DNA of 5,261 bases from RBG-13-43-22 sp040755035. Lineage in GTDB: Bacteria > Desulfobacterota > RBG-13-43-22. Both the position numbers and the translations under genes were made by a program. The notes under the pieces were generated by a model. The model did no database searches, was not told the DNA's origin, and saw only the letters and a program-made list of their open reading frames with translations. How positions within the stretch are numbered: the first letter of the stretch is position 1; every line of letters starts with the position of its first letter. Shown here in pieces: positions 4,923-5,261 of the stretch. The DNA lies in NCBI GenBank assembly GCA_040755035.1, contig JBFMBU010000202.1:1-5261 (forward strand), written 5' to 3'.

Positions 4923-5261
4923 TTATTTCCAAAGCAGTTCCTCTTCCTGCAAGACCTTGATCCGGTCCCGCAATTCGGCTGCTTCTTCAAACTCCAGCCG
5001 GCCGGCGGCTTCTTTCATCCGCTTTCGCAGTTGTTTGATCAACTGGGGGATGTTCTGAGGGGCTCCGTATTCCTGTTGCTTTTCTTTAGCCAGGGGAACG
5101 GTTACATAATCCGCTTCAAAAACCGAGGACAGGATATCCTGGATGGATTTTTTTATGGAAATGGGGGTGATTTTGTTTTTTTTGTTGTAAGCGGTTTGAA
5201 GGGCCCGGCGTTTCTCCGTTTCCCGCATCGCCTCGTCCATGGACCGGGTGACCTTATCGGC
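4923..5261 (-). CDS. uvrB: UvrABC excision nuclease subunit B, C-terminal 112 residues (partial)
   Basis: The C-terminal end of UvrB, the damage-verifying helicase-like subunit of nucleotide excision repair, which takes damaged DNA from UvrA and recruits UvrC. The frame is open to the right edge and begins ADKVTRSMDEAMRETEKRRA, a highly conserved UvrB stretch from the end of helicase domain 2, followed by AYNKKNKITPISIKK. A variable charged linker of about 40 residues leads to the UVR domain (about residues 71-107 of the fragment: IPQLIKQLRKRMKEAAGRLE, then FEEAAELRDRI), the coiled-coil hairpin that contacts UvrC. It ends with LLWK and TAA at 4923-4925. The Met at 5238-5240 is internal, not a start. 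The bulk of the protein, with the Walker motifs and beta-hairpin, lies beyond the window. It reads toward rmuC across the repeat array. Confidence 0.97.
   Translation of the reverse strand, partial: ADKVTRSMDEAMRETEKRRALQTAYNKKNKITPISIKKSIQDILSSVFEADYVTVPLAKEKQQEYGAPQNIPQLIKQLRKRMKEAAGRLEFEEAAELRDRIKVLQEEELLWK

Noticed and set aside
4864..5058. A 64-codon plus-strand frame over the end of uvrB and the array
   Set aside because: It is antisense to the conserved UVR domain and begins inside the heptad repeats.

Overview
The window is a protein-coding stretch of a bacterial chromosome of roughly 50-55% GC (estimated by eye). All five recognisable genes are on the minus strand, so transcription runs from right to left. 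In transcription order they are: the C-terminal end of uvrB (cut by the right edge), rmuC, an HDOD-domain signalling protein with a lone histidine-kinase phosphoacceptor domain, a Sir2-family NAD-dependent protein deacylase, and a GNAT N-acetyltransferase of the phosphinothricin-acetyltransferase type. The gene types, the HDOD/kinase architecture, the TTG starts and the repeat-rich spacer fit Desulfobacterota (former Deltaproteobacteria) or a related Gram-negative lineage. That is an inference from style; there is no rRNA or other phylogenetic marker here.

Region by region: 1-247 holds no supported gene, but it has a terminator-like hairpin on the plus strand, a short perfect palindrome, and a weak terminator candidate for the minus-strand operon. 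248-2823 is a compact three-gene operon (HDOD-HisKA, sir2, GNAT) with gaps of 24 and 5 bases. 2824-3105 is a 282-base leader with a candidate sigma70-like promoter and a 9-bp inverted repeat. 3106-4671 is rmuC, with a TTG start. 4672-4922 is a 251-base spacer filled almost entirely by a degenerate 7-base repeat array that keeps one phase for about 31 units and carries near-perfect 20-base inverted arms. 4923-5261 is the uvrB end.

Biologically, uvrB and rmuC are DNA-repair/recombination genes that adjoin but are probably separated by the structured repeat spacer. The downstream operon joins a c-di-GMP/HDOD-type signalling scaffold, a lysine deacylase and an acetyltransferase; a shared role in acylation control is possible but not proven. 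The most unusual observations are (1) the heptameric array, whose inverted arms pair on the uvrB-sense RNA with 19 consecutive pairs (one G-U) just before a run of eight U; (2) an A AAA AAG slippery heptamer at the end of sir2, in the correct phase for a -1 shift to fuse Sir2 to the GNAT reading frame; and (3) an HDOD protein ending in an intact H-box domain with no kinase ATPase domain.
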